A program made the position numbers and the translations under genes. DNA of 64,000 nt, taken from the NCBI RefSeq assembly GCF_902498195.1, contig NZ_CABVIY010000005.1, forward strand, positions 434,001 to 498,000. The letters run 5' to 3'. Below are positions 6,335 through 14,944 of this stretch, piece by piece. The notes under the pieces are model-generated. The model worked only from the letters and a program-made list of their open reading frames with translations. It had not been told where the DNA came from and searched no databases. Position 1 is the stretch's first letter. Each line of letters starts with the position of its first letter. This DNA is from Pseudomonas fluorescens. Its GTDB lineage: Bacteria; Pseudomonadota; Gammaproteobacteria; Pseudomonadales; Pseudomonadaceae.

Positions 6335-8440
6335 ATGCGTTCCTCAATGCCTGCCCCATTACGCCTTTCGCCCTTCAGTCTTGGGCTTTCTGCTTTGCTG
6401 TCTGCCGGTTTTTCCTACGCTGCCCCCACCACTTTACCCGCCACCGCCATCAGCGCCGAAGCTGAGGCCGATGACCCGCGTGTGAAGGAAACGAATACGG
6501 CGACCCGTACCAACACACCGGTGCGCTACGTTCCGCAAGCCATCGATTCGATCAAAACTTCGAACGTCGTCGATTACGGCACGAATGATCTGGGAACAGC
6601 GCTCAGCGGAATCCCCAACGTCAGCAGCGGCGCCGACACCCGCTTCGACAGCCTGCGCATCCGGGGCTTCGATGCCAGCAACGACTTCTATCTCGACGGC
6701 ATCCGCGATGACAGTCAGTACGTGCGCGACTTGCACAACATCGAGCGAATCGACGTGCTCAAAGGCCCGGCAGCCGTCCTCTATGGCCGTGGCAGCCAGG
6801 GCGGGATCGTCAACCGGGTCAGTAAGCTGCCGGAATTCGGTCGCCGCTCGACAATCGAAGCCCAGGGTGGCAGCGACGATCTGCGCAGCCTGTATGCCGA
6901 CCTCAGCACCGACCCTTCCGAAAACATCAGCCTGCGCCTGAACATGGGCAACATGGACCAGAACAGTTTCCGCGATGGCGTGAGCGGCAATCGCCAACTG
7001 TTCGCGCCGTCGATGAGCTGGCAACTGACCCCTGACCTGAACTGGCTGGTGCAGTACGAATACAGCCGCTACAACCGCACGCCGGATCGCGGCATCCCCG
7101 GGGTAAACGGCCGCCCGGCTGATGTGGGCCGCGATACGACCTACGGCAGCGAGCACGATTTCATCGACGACAAGTCGCAATCCCTGCGTTCGAAACTCAC
7201 CTATGAACTCAGCGACAACTGGCAGCTGCGCCAGACCCTCGGCGTGTTCAAGCTCAACAGCGACTTCGACAACACTTACCTGACCGGCTACACCCCGGCC
7301 ACCAACCGGGTCACGCGCCAACACTGGCAACAGGACCTGACCACCCGCAACATCTACAACAACGTTGAACTGGAAGGTGGTTTCGATACCTTCGGCCTGG
7401 AACATCGCCTGCTGACCGGGATCGAGATCGGCAGCCAGCGGCGCGATCCGACCTTGTACACCGCCGCCACCACGGGACCGGGCAGCTCACCCGTGCCCTC
7501 GCTGGACCTGAATAATCCCAATCGTGATGTGCGCCACACCGGGCGCATGCAGGTTTCGAGCAGCTCGCACACCGAGGTCGAAAGCCGTGCGGTGTATGTG
7601 CAGGACCAACTGCATCTGAACGATCAATGGCAGTTGCTCGCCGGTTTGCGCTACGACACGTTCGACATCGAGTCGACCAACAAGCTGCGGGACATGTCCG
7701 AAGACCGTGACAGCCATAGCACCAGCCCTCGTGTAGGACTGGTCTGGACGCCGCTGCAGAACCATTCCTTCTACGCCTCCTGGTCGAAAACGTTCTCACC
7801 GGTCGGCGGAGGCTTGATCGGTATTACACCCGGCGCCGCAGGTAACACCAATGACCTGAGTCCCGAGCTGACCCGGCAGAAAGAAATCGGCGTGAAGAGC
7901 GACTGGCTGGATGAGCGCCTGAGCACCACGCTGGCGATCTACGAACTGGAACTCTACAACCGCCGCACCAGCGACCCAAACAACCCGACCGTCACCCTGC
8001 TCACCGGCAAGCAACGTTCCCGCGGGATCGAGTTGACGGCCACGGGCAAGATTGCCGGCAACTGGTACGTGCGCGGTGGCGTGGGTGTGCAGGATGCCAC
8101 GGTGGAAAAGGACAACAACGGCTTTGAAGGCAAACGCATCAGCAACGTGGCCAAGCATAACGGCAGCCTGTTCCTGACCTGGAAACCGGAAATGGGCTGG
8201 TATGCCGAAACCGGCCTGACCCTGGTCGGCGATCGCTATGCGGACAACCTGAACACCACGGTCCTGCCGGGTTACGGACGCTGGGATGCACTGGCAGGCT
8301 TCCGGCAGAAGGATTGGGATTTACGCGCGGCGCTGAACAACATCAGCGACAAGACCTACTACTCGTCGGCGACCAGTGCGGCGCAGATCCAGCCGGGGGA
8401 GCCGCGTAGCGTGGTGGTCACTGGAACCTACAGTTTCTAA
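6335..8440 (+). CDS. TonB-dependent siderophore receptor (Fiu/catecholate-like)
   Basis: A 701-residue outer-membrane receptor. It has a signal peptide to about residue 29, then a plug domain with the conserved SLRIRGFDASNDFYLDGIR and IERIDVLKGPAAVLYGRG segments (residues about 105-155), then a 22-strand beta-barrel ending in YSF with the terminal aromatic residue needed for assembly. There is no N-terminal signalling (STN) domain before the plug, so it is a plain transporter rather than a FecA-type transducer. Overall it resembles Fiu/CirA-type receptors for catecholate or mixed siderophores; the ligand is not certain. The ribosome site before ATG 6335 is weak. It is monocistronic, ending at a REP element and a terminator shared with the convergent small gene. 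Confidence 0.9.
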   Translation: MRSSMPAPLRLSPFSLGLSALLSAGFSYAAPTTLPATAISAEAEADDPRVKETNTATRTNTPVRYVPQAIDSIKTSNVVDYGTNDLGTALSGIPNVSSGADTRFDSLRIRGFDASNDFYLDGIRDDSQYVRDLHNIERIDVLKGPAAVLYGRGSQGGIVNRVSKLPEFGRRSTIEAQGGSDDLRSLYADLSTDPSENISLRLNMGNMDQNSFRDGVSGNRQLFAPSMSWQLTPDLNWLVQYEYSRYNRTPDRGIPGVNGRPADVGRDTTYGSEHDFIDDKSQSLRSKLTYELSDNWQLRQTLGVFKLNSDFDNTYLTGYTPATNRVTRQHWQQDLTTRNIYNNVELEGGFDTFGLEHRLLTGIEIGSQRRDPTLYTAATTGPGSSPVPSLDLNNPNRDVRHTGRMQVSSSSHTEVESRAVYVQDQLHLNDQWQLLAGLRYDTFDIESTNKLRDMSEDRDSHSTSPRVGLVWTPLQNHSFYASWSKTFSPVGGGLIGITPGAAGNTNDLSPELTRQKEIGVKSDWLDERLSTTLAIYELELYNRRTSDPNNPTVTLLTGKQRSRGIELTATGKIAGNWYVRGGVGVQDATVEKDNNGFEGKRISNVAKHNGSLFLTWKPEMGWYAETGLTLVGDRYADNLNTTVLPGYGRWDALAGFRQKDWDLRAALNNISDKTYYSSATSAAQIQPGEPRSVVVTGTYSF

Positions 8441-8472
8441 ACACTGCCAATTCTGTGTTCACGCTCGACTCC

Positions 8473-8562
8473 TGTGGGAGCGGGCCTGCTCGCGAAAGCG
8501 ATGTGTCAGTCACCCTCTCTATCGACTGACATGCCCTCTTCACGAGCAAGCCCGCTCCCACA
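8473..8562. repeat. REP-family inverted pair (REPIN)
   Basis: Left arm TGTGGGAGCGGGCCTGCTCG (start of a 24-base arm, 8473-8496) and right arm at 8539-8562 as its complement, with a second inner inverted repeat TGTCAGTC/GACTGACA. It lies downstream of the TonB receptor gene. Confidence 0.9.
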
Positions 8563-8588
8563 TTTATTTTTCATCGCCCATAAAAAAA

Positions 8589-8616
8589 CGCTGCCATCCC
8601 GGCAGCGCTTTTGTTT
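8589..8616. terminator. Bidirectional terminator between convergent genes
   Basis: CGCTGCC/GGCAGCG stem with a 5-base loop, flanked by A7 on the left and CTTTTGTTT on the right. It serves the TonB receptor gene (+) and the 70-residue gene (-). Confidence 0.75.
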
Positions 8617-8638
8617 GATCAATCCGTTGTTTTTCTTC

Positions 8639-8851
8639 TTATCCTTCCATCACATCCCACAACGCATCCAGCTCCGCTTCGCTGAATAAACCAGCGGGGT
8701 AGCGCTCGATTATCGTCCGGCGCGGATCAGTCTCGCTGATCTGACGCGTTCCATTGGACTTGAACCAGTGCGCCAGAATCTGGAGCGATTCGTTATTGAC
8801 TGCCAGGGGATGCAACGCCCGCTCGCTCACTACATTTACTTCGGCGTTCAT
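8639..8851 (-). CDS. Conserved hypothetical protein, 70 residues
   Basis: A small acidic, soluble protein without signal peptide or membrane span and with no motif I recognise. It has a good ribosome site (AGGAGAG, 11 bases before the ATG) and a terminator at its 3' end, so it looks like a real single gene. The C-terminus FSEAELDALWDVMEG and the ERYPAGLF stretch look like a compact helical domain. It stands alone between the TonB receptor and the agu operon, and nothing nearby points to a function. Confidence 0.7.
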   Translation of the reverse strand: MNAEVNVVSERALHPLAVNNESLQILAHWFKSNGTRQISETDPRRTIIERYPAGLFSEAELDALWDVMEG

Positions 8852-8990
8852 TTCAGCGCTCTCTCCTGGTTTGTGAGCGGCCTAACTTTATCCAAGGTTT
8901 ATGACAGAACGACTAAGTTCTCCCCCTCCCTGTTTTGCACCCAAAGCGATACAAGAGCTGTGCCAATATGTACGAAATAGCGACAGATAA

Positions 8991-9026
8991 ATACAAAAAA
9001 GCCCGCAGTCCTGATGGACTGCGGGC
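8991..9026 (-). terminator. Terminator of aguBA operon
   Basis: Perfect 11-bp stem GCCCGCAGTCC / GGACTGCGGGC with a TGAT loop; on the minus strand it is followed by T6. It lies about 75 bases after the aguA stop. Confidence 0.85.
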
Positions 9027-9099
9027 TGTGTGCGGGGCAAATCGCGAAAACGTTTGCGCGAAATGATTTCGCAATCAACTCAAGCTGTTACGCACTCAC

Positions 9100-10206
9100 T
9101 CAATTCTTGTGAGGCGCCGGCTGTTGTTGGGTAAGGCAGTGAATGTTGCCGCCGCCCAGTAACAGTTCGCGACCCGGGACCATCACCACTTCGTGCTGCG
9201 GGAACAGTGCCTGCAGAATCTCTTTGGCAGGGCCATCCAGTGGGTCATCGAAACTCGGGGCGATAATGCCGCCGTTGACGATCAGGAAATTCACGTAGGA
9301 ACCGGCCAGACGCACCGTAGGATTGCGTTCCTGAGTGCCGTCCACCGGGTCGACGCCGGCACACTCTTCCTCGGTCGCGTACAGCGGGCCCGGGATCGGC
9401 ATTTTGTGCACCGTAAACGGGCGGCCCTTGGCATCGGTGCTGTTTTGCAGCACGTTCATCGCGGCCTGGCAGCGTGGGTAGTTCGGGTCCTGCGGATCGT
9501 CGGTCCAGGCCAGCAGCACTTCGCCCGGACGCACGTAGCAGCAGAAGTTATCCACATGGCCGTCGGTTTCGTCGTTGAACAGACCGTCCGGCAGCCAGAT
9601 GATCTTATCCACAGCCAGATGATCTTTGAGCACCGCTTCGATTTCCGCACGATCGAGGTGCGGATTGCGATTGCGGTTGAGCAGGCATTCTTCGGTGGTG
9701 ATCAGCGTGCCTTCGCCATCGACATGGATCGAACCGCCTTCGAGCACGAAGCCCTCGGTGCGGTAGCGTGGGCTGCGCTCGATCTCGAGAATCTTGCCGC
9801 CCACCTGCGAATCACGGTTCCACGGCGAATACAGGCCACCGTCGAAACCGCCCCAGGAATTGAAATCCCAGTTCACGCCACGGACTTCGCCGCTGTTATT
9901 GATGACGAACGTCGGGCCGGTATCCCTGACCCAGGCGTCGTCGCTGGACATTTCCACAACGCGGATATTCGGCACGTCGAGGCGGGCACGGGCGTTTTCA
10001 TACTGGCCGGCGGACACCGCCACGGTCACCGGTTCGAAACGCGCAATGGCCTTGGCCACCGCCACGTGCGCGGCTTGCGCCGGTTTGCCGCCCAGGCGCC
10101 AGTTGTCCGGCCGCTCGGGCCAGATCATCCAGGTCTGGGTCTGGGGTGCCCACTCGGCCGGCATGTAGAAGCCGTCGGCGCGCGGGGTGCTTTTCAAAGT
10201 GGTCAT
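9100..10206 (-). CDS. aguA: Agmatine deiminase
   Basis: A 368-residue enzyme hydrolysing agmatine to N-carbamoylputrescine and ammonia in the cytoplasm, the first step of the agmatine route to putrescine. It belongs to the guanidino-group modifying (porphyromonas-type peptidyl-arginine deiminase) superfamily: SSDDAWVRDTGP and DETDGHVDNF supply the Asp/His residues and GGGNIHCLTQQQP the nucleophile Cys357, the same position as in characterised Pseudomonas AguA. Full length for the family. It starts 5 bases after the aguB stop, so the two genes form one operon, aguB then aguA, with the terminator downstream. Two perfect DnaA-box 9-mers fall inside the gene (9548 and 9605). Confidence 0.97.
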   Translation of the reverse strand: MTTLKSTPRADGFYMPAEWAPQTQTWMIWPERPDNWRLGGKPAQAAHVAVAKAIARFEPVTVAVSAGQYENARARLDVPNIRVVEMSSDDAWVRDTGPTFVINNSGEVRGVNWDFNSWGGFDGGLYSPWNRDSQVGGKILEIERSPRYRTEGFVLEGGSIHVDGEGTLITTEECLLNRNRNPHLDRAEIEAVLKDHLAVDKIIWLPDGLFNDETDGHVDNFCCYVRPGEVLLAWTDDPQDPNYPRCQAAMNVLQNSTDAKGRPFTVHKMPIPGPLYATEEECAGVDPVDGTQERNPTVRLAGSYVNFLIVNGGIIAPSFDDPLDGPAKEILQALFPQHEVVMVPGRELLLGGGNIHCLTQQQPAPHKN

Positions 10207-10211
10207 GTCGA

Positions 10212-11090
<879 letters not shown>

Positions 11091-11162
11091 GGATCATCTC
11101 CGGGCAAGTGCTTGACGGTCGGGCATGGCTTTTCCGCGCCCTGGCATTGCCGACTTTATATC

Positions 11163-11247
11163 CGATAAATATCGACTTTTAAAGCTGCCAATCTGCCTTT
11201 CGTCTAAAATTACCCACTTAAACCCGATAACAATCGAACTATTATCG
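11163..11247. promoter_or_regulatory. Paired CGATA/TATCG inverted repeats upstream of aguBA
   Basis: CGATA-AA-TATCG (11163-11174) and CGATAA-N11-TTATCG (11225-11247) lie in the otherwise AT-rich control region 70-160 bases upstream of aguB. They share a half-site and so may bind one regulator, possibly an AguR-type repressor. Confidence 0.35.
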
Positions 11248-11256
11248 TACTTCACC

Positions 11257-11280
11257 CGTGGGAGCGGGTAAACCCGCGAT
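11257..11280. repeat. Single REP-like hairpin
   Basis: CGTGGGAGCGGGTAAACCCG followed by CGAT: a single short REP-like sequence with GCGGGT/ACCCGC arms, unlike the paired elements elsewhere in the window. It lies just downstream of the aminotransferase fusion gene and may also act as its weak terminator. Confidence 0.55.
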
Positions 11281-11287
11281 ATCGGTT

Positions 11288-14200
11288 TTACAGATCTTCG
11301 GCGAGCACCTTCGAAAGCATGTCCACAAAGAAATCCACGCTCTGGCGAGACGTCACCATCGGCGGCTTGATCTTGAGCACGTTCAGGTAATCACCGGTCG
11401 GCTGCATGAAGATGCCCAGGTCGCGCAAGCGATCGCACAGCGCCGTGGTTTCCTCGGTGGCCGGCTCCAGGGTTTCGCGGTTGCGGATCAACTCCACGCC
11501 CAGATAGAAACCGGAACCATGCACCGCGCCCACCAACGGATGAATATCGATCAGCGCTTCCAGACGCTCCTTGAAGTAACCGCCCACCACCTGGGCGTTT
11601 TCCCACAGCTTTTCTTCTTCCATCACATCCAGCACCGCCATGCCGACCTGGCAACTGACCGGACTGCCGCCCGCCGACGAGAAGAAATAACCTTCGGCCT
11701 CCAGCGCTTCGGCGATTTCCCGGCGTGTGATCACCGCGCCCAGTGGCTGGCCGTTGCCCATGCCCTTGGCCATGGTGATGATGTCCGGCACCACGCCCTG
11801 CTCTTCGAAGCCCCAGAAGAAGTGGCCCATGCGCCCGTAGCCGACCTGCACTTCATCGGCGATACACACTCCGCCCCGGGCGCGGACCATTTCGTAAACC
11901 TGCTTCAGATAACCCGGTGGCAACGAGATACCACCGGCATTGCCGTACACCGGCTCGCAGATGAAACCGGCCAACTGGCGTTTCTGTTCGGCGATTTTCG
12001 CCAGGTTGTGCTCAACGCTGCGCACGTAGTCCGGCGCGCTGTCCGGGCCACGGAATTCACCGCGATAGGTGTTCGGCGCAGTGACCGGATGCACCCAGTC
12101 CGGTCGACTTTCCAGGGCCTTGGGGTTGTCGGCGATCGAAGTCGACACCGCGTCCGCGCCCACGGTCCAGCCGTGATAGGCCTCCAGCACGCTCACCATG
12201 TCGCGCCCGCCGCTGTAGGCCCAGGCCAGGCGGATCGCCAGGTCATTGGCCTCACTGCCGCTGTTGACCAGGAACACGCGATCCATGGAATCCGGCGCCA
12301 GCTTCAGCAAGCGCTCGGAAAACTCGGCGACCGCCGCGTAGTTGAACCGCGAGTTGGTGTTAAGCAGCGACCACTGGCGGCTGGCGACCGCGGCCATGCG
12401 CGGGTGACCGTGCCCGAGCACGGCGACGTTGTTGAGCATGTCGAGGTAGGAACGGCCCTGCATGTCGATCAGGTGGTTGCGCCAGCCACGCTCGATGCGC
12501 GGCGGGTCGACGTAATAATGTTTTTGCGTGCGGGCGAAACTGGCGTCGCGACGGGCCAGCAAGGTCTGCGCATCGAGTTCCTGTTCAGCGTCGCAGGCCA
12601 GTCCCAGCAAGGCTGCCGGTGATGGGCACAGCGATTGCCAGGCCGCCGCGCGGGTCGGCGAGCAGAACAAGGGCGCGCTGAACGACGAATCCCGGCTCAA
12701 TTGCACAAGCAGCGGTCCGCTGACGGCCCCCAACACCTGGCCTTTGACCAGCGCAGCGCCTGTGTGCAGCGAGGACGTAACGCCCCACAGTCGCACGCTC
12801 AGTTGCGGGCCATCCAGTTGCAGCACGCCCGGCGATGGCTGGTGAACCACCCCGGCAAACGGCGCCTCGACCGTCGTGCCTTGCGGTACACGCAACTCGA
12901 CGTGCAACGGGCAGGTGTCCGGTTCGATGGCGCTGTCCGGACAAGTGCGGGACAGGCGATATTGCCCGTAGCGACTGGCCGCCAGACCGTGAGCCGCGGC
13001 GGCTTCATCCAGCAGGCGTTGATCGATGCCTTCCTGTTCCCAGTTGCCGGCCTCGAAGTGCGGGCTGAGCACGCCCAGATCGATCAGGGCAAATTCACGC
13101 CCCACCAGGCTCGGCAGCAGCGGTGCAAACCCTTCGCTGGCGATGCCGGGCAGATGCTGCCCGACCGCTGTCAGGATCGCGGCTTCCATCAACGCCAAGG
13201 GCACCGAGGTCGCGACGCGGAAAATCTCCCACTCGTGCGTCAGGTTGTCGCGACTGTAGGCATTGCCCGGGTCGATGCTGACCTGCTGCTCACCGCTGAG
13301 CACCAGCACCGCCGCACGGGCGACGATCAGCGGCCACAGCGCCAGCAACTCTTCATGCTGCAACGGATTGACCGCGTGATACGCCTGCACCGCCGGCAAA
13401 ATGCAGAACGGATCGCCATCGCAGTGGTGCAGCAATGCCGCGCAGGTCACCGACAGATCGGTGATGCGCCAGGTGCGGACCAGGTCGCCAAAATCGATCA
13501 CGCCCTGCAATTGCCACTGACGTTCGCCATCCCGCTGCCACACCACGTTGTCGTCGGTGATGTCCATGTGAATTGCCTGCAGCGGCAGCTTGTCCTGCAA
13601 CGGTTGCAGGTGGCGCCCAGCTTGCAGCGCGGCGTCGGCGATCAATTGGCGCTGGGCGTCATCCTGGATAATCGGCAGCAAGTGCGCGATCACAGCCTGT
13701 GCATGACGCGCATCCCACTGCAACGTGCGCTCCAGCCCCGGATGATCGAATGCCGCCAGCGCCAGGTCCATCTCGCCACACAAACGACCGAAACCTGCCA
13801 CGACCGTACGGTTGAAATGATCGAGGTGGGTCAGTGACTGGCCTTCGATGTAGTCCAGCAGGCGCACATGCACCGCCTGGCCGCCGACCTCAAGGGACAG
13901 CAGGTCCGCACCGTTTTTCGCCGGGATCACGCGCGGGACGTGCACAGCGGGATGTTCGCCCAAATGCTTGAGCCCGGCATGTTGGGCCTGCAACTCCAGC
14001 GCCGAATAATCGCCCCGGCAGATTTTCAGGACAAAACGGCCCTGGTCGCTGTCGACGCGGTAGTTCAAATCCTGCTGGCTGCCCAGGGCCTGTAACCTTC
14101 CGCTGAGCCCGTAATGCTCCTGCAACAGCTCTGACGCTTGCTCCGCAGACACTTGCGGGCTGGGCAAACTGGCGCGATGAATCAACGTGGCGAGCGGCAT
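11288..14200 (-). CDS. Fusion: APH/HYKK-like kinase, M23-like domain, class III aminotransferase-type phospho-lyase
   Basis: 970 residues with three parts. Residues about 20-330 form an aminoglycoside-phosphotransferase-fold kinase (catalytic loop AIHMDITDDNVV, metal site VIDFGD). Residues about 420-500 resemble a peptidase M23 fold, but the usual zinc ligands are missing (HVELR where HxGxD is expected, LWGV instead of a GHL-type site). Residues about 545-970 are a PLP class III aminotransferase with NSGSEANDLA, the EAYHGWT segment, IADEVQVGYGRMG and the PLP lysine in TMAKGMGNG. In animals the same kinase and PLP families make and split O-phospho-hydroxylysine or phosphoethanolamine. A kinase that phosphorylates an amino alcohol and a lyase that removes phosphate and ammonia is therefore the best inference. 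A plain aminotransferase role is possible. AGAGG precedes the ATG. Confidence 0.85.
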   Translation of the reverse strand: MPLATLIHRASLPSPQVSAEQASELLQEHYGLSGRLQALGSQQDLNYRVDSDQGRFVLKICRGDYSALELQAQHAGLKHLGEHPAVHVPRVIPAKNGADLLSLEVGGQAVHVRLLDYIEGQSLTHLDHFNRTVVAGFGRLCGEMDLALAAFDHPGLERTLQWDARHAQAVIAHLLPIIQDDAQRQLIADAALQAGRHLQPLQDKLPLQAIHMDITDDNVVWQRDGERQWQLQGVIDFGDLVRTWRITDLSVTCAALLHHCDGDPFCILPAVQAYHAVNPLQHEELLALWPLIVARAAVLVLSGEQQVSIDPGNAYSRDNLTHEWEIFRVATSVPLALMEAAILTAVGQHLPGIASEGFAPLLPSLVGREFALIDLGVLSPHFEAGNWEQEGIDQRLLDEAAAAHGLAASRYGQYRLSRTCPDSAIEPDTCPLHVELRVPQGTTVEAPFAGVVHQPSPGVLQLDGPQLSVRLWGVTSSLHTGAALVKGQVLGAVSGPLLVQLSRDSSFSAPLFCSPTRAAAWQSLCPSPAALLGLACDAEQELDAQTLLARRDASFARTQKHYYVDPPRIERGWRNHLIDMQGRSYLDMLNNVAVLGHGHPRMAAVASRQWSLLNTNSRFNYAAVAEFSERLLKLAPDSMDRVFLVNSGSEANDLAIRLAWAYSGGRDMVSVLEAYHGWTVGADAVSTSIADNPKALESRPDWVHPVTAPNTYRGEFRGPDSAPDYVRSVEHNLAKIAEQKRQLAGFICEPVYGNAGGISLPPGYLKQVYEMVRARGGVCIADEVQVGYGRMGHFFWGFEEQGVVPDIITMAKGMGNGQPLGAVITRREIAEALEAEGYFFSSAGGSPVSCQVGMAVLDVMEEEKLWENAQVVGGYFKERLEALIDIHPLVGAVHGSGFYLGVELIRNRETLEPATEETTALCDRLRDLGIFMQPTGDYLNVLKIKPPMVTSRQSVDFFVDMLSKVLAEDL

Positions 14201-14368
14201 GAAACAGACCTCTTCAATGAAGGTGTTAAATTTATTAGGCGCCTATATCGCCATTGCGCGAGCCGATACGCAACCCCCGAACCTGCCCTGCACGCCCAGT
14301 GGTGACTCGCACCCGCCGACTCTTTGCGCAAGAATGACGCCCAGCAACGCCCACTGTCGGAGAAAACC

Positions 14369-14914
14369 ATGAACGTTATCGCCACCGAGCTACCCGGTAT
14401 TCTGATCATCGAGCCTCGGGTACTGGAGGACGAACGTGGTTTCTTTTACGAAAGCTTCAATGCCGACGCGTTTGCGCATGCGACCGGTGTGCAGGCGACC
14501 TTCGTTCAGGACAACCACTCGCGCTCGAAGAAAGGCGTCCTGCGCGGTCTGCATTACCAACTGGAAACGCCCCAGGGCAAACTGGTTCGCGTGGTCAGTG
14601 GCGAAATTCTGGACGTGACGGTCGACATCCGCCGCAGCTCGCCGAATTTCGGCAAATGGCTCGCCACCCGCCTTTGCGCCGAGCACCATCGTCAGTTGTG
14701 GATTCCCGAGGGTTTCGCCCATGGCTTTGTCGCATTGAGCGATACCGCCGAGGTGCTCTACAAAACCACCGACTTTTACGACCCGCGCGCCGAACGCACC
14801 CTGCGCTGGGACGACCCGGACCTTAATATCGACTGGCAGCTGGACGGAGCGCCCCTGCTGTCAGCCAAGGATCAAGGCGCATCACTCTTCAAGGACGCCG
14901 ACGTCTTTGCCTAG
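14369..14914 (+). CDS. rmlC: dTDP-4-dehydrorhamnose 3,5-epimerase
   Basis: A 181-residue cupin enzyme of dTDP-L-rhamnose synthesis. The signature residues are present: the substrate-binding DERGFFYESFN and QDNHSRS, the catalytic His in VLRGLHYQ (about residue 63), and FAHGFVALSD. The start is the ATG at 14369 with GGAGA 5 bases upstream; an earlier in-frame start has no ribosome site. The partner genes rmlB, rmlD and rmlA are not adjacent, so this is an isolated copy feeding O-antigen, rhamnolipid or exopolysaccharide synthesis encoded elsewhere. It lies 30 bases before dctB, on the same strand, without an intervening terminator. Confidence 0.95.
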   Translation: MNVIATELPGILIIEPRVLEDERGFFYESFNADAFAHATGVQATFVQDNHSRSKKGVLRGLHYQLETPQGKLVRVVSGEILDVTVDIRRSSPNFGKWLATRLCAEHHRQLWIPEGFAHGFVALSDTAEVLYKTTDFYDPRAERTLRWDDPDLNIDWQLDGAPLLSAKDQGASLFKDADVFA

Positions 14915-14944
14915 GCATAATGTGCCCGTACCCACAGGCGCTCG

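Noticed and set aside
8968..9066. A 32-codon frame running through the aguBA terminator
   Set aside because: It crosses the terminator hairpin and has no ribosome site.
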